DNA of 8,352 nucleotides from Trebonia sp. (lineage in GTDB: Bacteria; Actinomycetota; Actinomycetes; Streptosporangiales; Streptosporangiaceae): assembly GCA_030043595.1 (NCBI GenBank), contig JASHXJ010000014.1:1-8352 (forward strand), written 5' to 3'. Within the stretch, counting starts at the first letter, position 1; each line of letters begins with the position of its first letter. Under the pieces are notes generated by a model. That model did no database searches, was not told the origin of the DNA, and was given only the letters and a program-made list of their open reading frames with translations. The position numbers were made by a program, and so were the translations under genes. This document shows positions 6,048 through 8,352 of this stretch, piece after piece.

Positions 6048-6273
6048 CATGCAGGGCGGCGTGTCAGAGGCTGATGTGGCTGCCGCTCATGAAGCCGACC
6101 TGGCGGTCCAGGACGCGCACGGGGTGAACTATCTCCGCTACTGGGTCGATGAGTCGGCAGGGAAGATCTTCTGCCTGGTCGACGCGCCCGACGCGGAGGC
6201 CGCTACTACCGTGCACCGGGAGGCTCACGGGCTGGTCGCCGACGAGATCTACCAGGTCACCGAGCACACCTGA
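6022..6273 (+). CDS. DUF4242 / SCO4226-like nickel-binding-type protein
   Basis: This is an 83-aa protein of the DUF4242 family. Its described member, Streptomyces SCO4226, is a small ferredoxin-fold nickel-binding protein. Visible marks are the opening PRFMDVHSM (2-10), AAAHEADLAV (20-29), the central strand VNYLRYWVDE (35-44), GKIFCLVDAPDAEAA (47-61) and VHREAHGLVADEIYQV (64-79). His8, His23, Cys51, His65 and His69 are possible metal or family-conserved positions; which bind metal here is not shown. There is no signal peptide, so it should be cytosolic. ATG 6022 is chosen because GGAAGGAG (6008-6015) lies 6 bases upstream and the family begins there, although the frame is open farther left. 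It is the second gene of a two-gene unit divergent from the LuxR-type regulator. The gap to the convergent GH13 stop is 26 bases. Confidence 0.85.
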   Translation: MPRFMDVHSMQGGVSEADVAAAHEADLAVQDAHGVNYLRYWVDESAGKIFCLVDAPDAEAATTVHREAHGLVADEIYQVTEHT

Positions 6274-6299
6274 GGACGGCGCCGCGAGCCGCCCGGCAA

Positions 6300-7619
6300 T
6301 CAAGCCAGGATCGTCCAGCTATGCGCCGGGACGAGCAGCGGATCGTCCGGCGCGGCGCCGGCCTCGAAGGTCTGCGCTGGCGCGAGTGACCCGGCGCCGA
6401 CCGGGAACCGGTACGGCTCGTCGCCGGCGTTCAGAAGCAAGAGCACCTGCCCGCTGCCATCGGGCGCGGCCATGCGCAGCGCGATCGCGTGATTGACCAG
6501 GTGCTCGGTGACCGATCGTGCACGCACCAGCCAGGGGTGCCGTCGCCGGAACCCGATCAGCCGCTGGTGCAGCCGGTAGCAGTGCCATCCGTCCGGCGGC
6601 AGGCCCGTCGGAGACGCCGGGAAAGGGGGGCGTATCTCGTCGTCGCCGCCCTCGCGGTGTTCCTTGACACCGCGGAACGCCTGCTCGTCTCCGTAGTACA
6701 CGCTCGGCACGCCGGCCGCGCAGAACAGCACGGCGAGCGCGTGCCCGACGTGCCGCTCGTCGGTCAGCCGGGAAGCCAGCCGGGTCACGTCGTGGTTGCC
6801 TGCGAATGTCTGCGGCAGCACCCCGTCGGCGAAGTCGTCGAGGAAATCGTTGTGCCGCCGCAGCGCGTGGTCGAGCTCGAAGAAGTTCCGGTCGTTGAGC
6901 GAGGACCAGATCGCCTTCCACAGTTCGTACTGGGTGATCGAGTCCAGCCCGCTCTCCGTCGCGTAGGCGGCGTAGTCTCCGTGGATCATCTCCCCGAGGA
7001 ACCAGGCGCCGGGGAAGGACTCGCGTACCGCGGGCAGCGCCTTGCTCCAGAAGCCGGGAGGCACCGCGTAGGCCGCGTCCAGCCGCCATCCGCCGGCGCC
7101 CCGGCCGAGCCAGTGGTTCATCACCTCGATCACGTAGCCGAGGACTGCGGGCTCGTCGTGGTCGAACCGCACCAGCTGGCGGTGCCCCTCGAAGACCGCG
7201 AAGTCACCGCTGGCGTGGTCTCGCTTGAACCACCGCGCTGCGGGCGTGCCCGGTCCGCCGTGGACGGCGGCCCGGAGCGCGGGAAACCCGCGGCCCACGT
7301 GGTTGAACACCCCGTCGAGAACGAGCCGCATGCCGCGCTGGCTGGCGGCTGTCACCAGCGCGTCGAAGTCGTCCTCGTCGCCGAGCCGCGGGTCGATCCG
7401 GAAGTGATCGACGGTGTCGTAGCCGTGTGTCCGCGACGCGAAGATCGGCCCCAGCAGCAGCCCGTTGCAGCCGAGCTCAACCGCGTAGTCCAGCCACGCC
7501 GCAAGGTGGCCGAGCCGGTGCCGGGCAGGCTCGTGTGCGGGCACGGCCACCCGCTCGGCGCCGGTGAAGCCGAGCGGGTACACGTGCCACAAGATGGCGT
7601 GGTCGGCCCAGGACGCCAC
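6300..7619 (-). CDS. GH13 alpha-amylase-family enzyme, cytoplasmic
   Basis: This 439-aa glycoside hydrolase family 13 enzyme has all four signature regions. Region I is DGVFNH (102-107). Region II is GWRLDAAYA with nucleophile Asp181. Region III is FLGEM with acid/base Glu210. Region IV is AGNHDVTR with Asp277. The N-terminus (AILWHVYPLGF) is the first barrel strand, with no signal peptide, so it acts inside the cell on maltodextrin-, trehalose- or glycogen-like alpha-glucans; the exact specificity is not readable. The B domain between regions I and II is short, and residues from about 350 form the C-terminal beta domain. All catalytic residues are present, so it should be active. It starts at GTG 7619, with TACCGT ending 7 bases upstream and no separate SD, which suggests a leaderless transcript. 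It diverges from the sacsin/Hsp90-like gene across an 89-bp region, and converges with the DUF4242 gene at a 26-bp gap. Confidence 0.93.
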   Translation of the reverse strand: MASWADHAILWHVYPLGFTGAERVAVPAHEPARHRLGHLAAWLDYAVELGCNGLLLGPIFASRTHGYDTVDHFRIDPRLGDEDDFDALVTAASQRGMRLVLDGVFNHVGRGFPALRAAVHGGPGTPAARWFKRDHASGDFAVFEGHRQLVRFDHDEPAVLGYVIEVMNHWLGRGAGGWRLDAAYAVPPGFWSKALPAVRESFPGAWFLGEMIHGDYAAYATESGLDSITQYELWKAIWSSLNDRNFFELDHALRRHNDFLDDFADGVLPQTFAGNHDVTRLASRLTDERHVGHALAVLFCAAGVPSVYYGDEQAFRGVKEHREGGDDEIRPPFPASPTGLPPDGWHCYRLHQRLIGFRRRHPWLVRARSVTEHLVNHAIALRMAAPDGSGQVLLLLNAGDEPYRFPVGAGSLAPAQTFEAGAAPDDPLLVPAHSWTILA

Positions 7620-7626
7620 CCGCCCT

Positions 7627-7632
7627 ACGGTA
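7627..7632 (-). promoter_or_regulatory. -10 element TACCGT of the GH13 gene (leaderless)
   Basis: Read on the minus strand, TACCGT is followed by 7 bases and then GTG 7619, the same layout as at 1354-1367. The -35 zone at the usual distance falls in the left arm of the dyad 7650-7674. Confidence 0.55.
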
Positions 7633-7649
7633 CTGGCTCCCCAGTGTCA

Positions 7650-7674
7650 CCGCCCGCAGTTCAGGAGCGGGCGG
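7650..7674. promoter_or_regulatory. Inverted repeat CCGCCCGC-N9-GCGGGCGG between divergent promoters
   Basis: This is a perfect 8-bp inverted repeat with a 9-base spacer. It sits midway in the region between the GH13 and sacsin-like genes. Its left arm coincides with the -35 zone of one gene and its right arm reaches that of the other. With leaderless starts on both sides it would not be transcribed from either, so it is more likely a DNA operator than a terminator. Confidence 0.45.
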
Positions 7675-7696
7675 AGCCGCGGGGCAGGCCATGGAT

Positions 7697-7702
7697 TAGG
7701 GT
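7697..7702 (+). promoter_or_regulatory. -10 element TAGGGT of the sacsin/Hsp90-like gene (leaderless)
   Basis: TAGGGT fits TANNNT and ends 6 bases before GTG 7709. No ribosome site lies between. This matches the leaderless layout of the other two GTG genes in the window. Confidence 0.45.
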
Positions 7703-7708
7703 CGGGCT

Positions 7709-8352
7709 GTGGTGGATGGGCTGGCTGATCCGTTCGGGACCGCGGAGCTGCGGCGACGCGTGCTCGACGCCTGGGCCGCCTCGCCCGCGCGGTTCCGTGA
7801 GGACGCCAACGCGGAGGAGGACTACGCGCTCGGCGGCTACCGGGACCGGGTCATAACCGAGCTGGCGCAGAACGCGGCGGACGCGGCGGCGCGCGCCGGG
7901 GTCGCCGGGCGCCTGCGGCTGACGCTGCGCGACGGCGGGCTGATCGCCGCTAACACCGGGGCACCGCTGGACGCGGCCGGCGTCGAGTCGCTGTCTACGC
8001 TGCGGGCGTCGGGCAAGCGCGGTGACCTGGCCGCGACGGCCGGCCGGTTCGGCGTAGGGTTCGCGGCGGTTGTCGCGGTGAGCGACGAGCCGCGCATCCG
8101 ATCGGTCTCCGGCACGGTCAGCTGGTCCCGGGAGCGAACGCGCGAGCTGGTCCGCGCGATCCCGGCACTGGCCGACGAGCTCGCGGCGCGCTCGGGCCAT
8201 GTGCCGGTGCTGCGGCTGCCGTTCGCCGCCGCCGGCGCGCCGCCCGAGGGCTTCACGACCGCGGTCACGCTGCCCCTGCGCGACGAGGACGCCGTCCGCC
8301 TGGTGGGCACGCTGCTGGCCGAGACCGGGCCCGCGCTGCTGCTCGCGCTGCC
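7709..8352 (+). CDS. Sacsin/Hsp90-like GHKL ATPase, N-terminal part (3' end outside window)
   Basis: The frame is open from GTG 7709 to the right edge, giving 214 residues of a GHKL-type ATP-binding protein of the 'sacsin N-terminal ATPase-like' or Hsp90-like actinobacterial family. The N box reads ELAQNAADAA, with Glu51 for catalysis, Asn55 for Mg2+ and Asp58. The G1 position reads AANTGAPLD, so the adenine-contacting Asp of DxGxG is Asn82 here. The G2 box is GRFGVGFAA (112-120). Between them is the ESLSTLRASGKRGD lid region. The visible part is cytosolic. Family members are typically long, so most of the protein lies beyond the window. Partners and role are not established; chaperone-like activity is inferred from fold only. 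Start: GTG 7709 is directly followed by another GTG (7712); the first is preferred for its spacing from TAGGGT. Confidence 0.85.
   Translation, partial: MVDGLADPFGTAELRRRVLDAWAASPARFREDANAEEDYALGGYRDRVITELAQNAADAAARAGVAGRLRLTLRDGGLIAANTGAPLDAAGVESLSTLRASGKRGDLAATAGRFGVGFAAVVAVSDEPRIRSVSGTVSWSRERTRELVRAIPALADELAARSGHVPVLRLPFAAAGAPPEGFTTAVTLPLRDEDAVRLVGTLLAETGPALLLAL

Noticed and set aside
6274..6299. GC-rich gap between DUF4242 and GH13 stops as a bidirectional terminator
   Set aside because: It holds the short palindrome CGGCGCCG, but no stem with a loop long enough to be convincing.
6064..6303. 79-residue minus-strand frame opposite DUF4242
   Set aside because: DUF4242 has a strong ribosome site and family motifs; the opposite frame has neither.
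6489..7856. 455-residue plus-strand frame opposite the GH13 gene
   Set aside because: Antisense shadow: the minus strand carries intact GH13 catalytic motifs, and the plus frame ends inside the sacsin-like gene out of frame.
7661..8310. Minus-strand frames opposite the sacsin-like gene
   Set aside because: The plus strand shows GHKL boxes in order; the minus frames are low-complexity shadows.

Overview
The window is about 70% G+C, uses many GTG starts and lacks Shine-Dalgarno sequences before several genes. It encodes typical actinomycete families: an ATPase-LuxR (LAL-type) regulator, a DUF4242 small protein and a sacsin/Hsp90-like ATPase. I read it as chromosomal DNA of a high-GC actinomycete and cannot name the genus. 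I see no tRNA, rRNA, CRISPR array, insertion sequence or attachment site. No stretch over 300 bases lacks a gene.

Layout, left to right. (1) The 3' end of a CorA-type Mg2+ channel gene (+, ends 321). (2) Converging on it, an unnamed minus-strand protein starting at 1293 that resembles a class II aminoacyl-tRNA-synthetase core. Its frame has no stop codon before the left edge, so it is either read antisense through corA or broken near its 3' end. (3) Divergent from it, a PF04199 'cyclase'-type hydrolase (1367-2317, +). (4) A 177-bp intergenic region rich in dyads. (5) A SnoaL/NTF2-like protein (2495-2965, +). (6) Six bases later and convergent, an ATPase-LuxR regulator of about 864 residues (2972-5566, -). 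(7) Divergent from the regulator, a coupled pair: a 95-aa basic small protein (5760-6047) and a DUF4242/SCO4226-like nickel-binding-type protein (6022-6273). (8) A cytoplasmic GH13 alpha-amylase-family enzyme (6300-7619, -). (9) Divergent from that, the N-terminus of a sacsin/Hsp90-like ATPase (from 7709, +), cut by the right edge.

The most coherent unit is regulator / small protein / DUF4242. The 175-202 bp between the divergent starts holds a good sigma70-type promoter for the pair. Three GGGWAAC direct repeats lie just upstream of its -35, a perfect 12-bp palindrome overlaps the -35 and spacer, and an inverted fourth GGGWAAC copy lies at the start of the regulator. A perfect 8-bp stem-loop abuts the regulator's upstream ATG. 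The inference is that the regulator controls the pair and itself.

A second theme is leaderless expression. The cyclase-family, GH13 and sacsin-like genes have no ribosome site but carry TANNNT hexamers 6-7 bases before a GTG, two of them with the identical arrangement TACCGT-N7-GTG. The SnoaL-like and synthetase-like genes have weaker versions.
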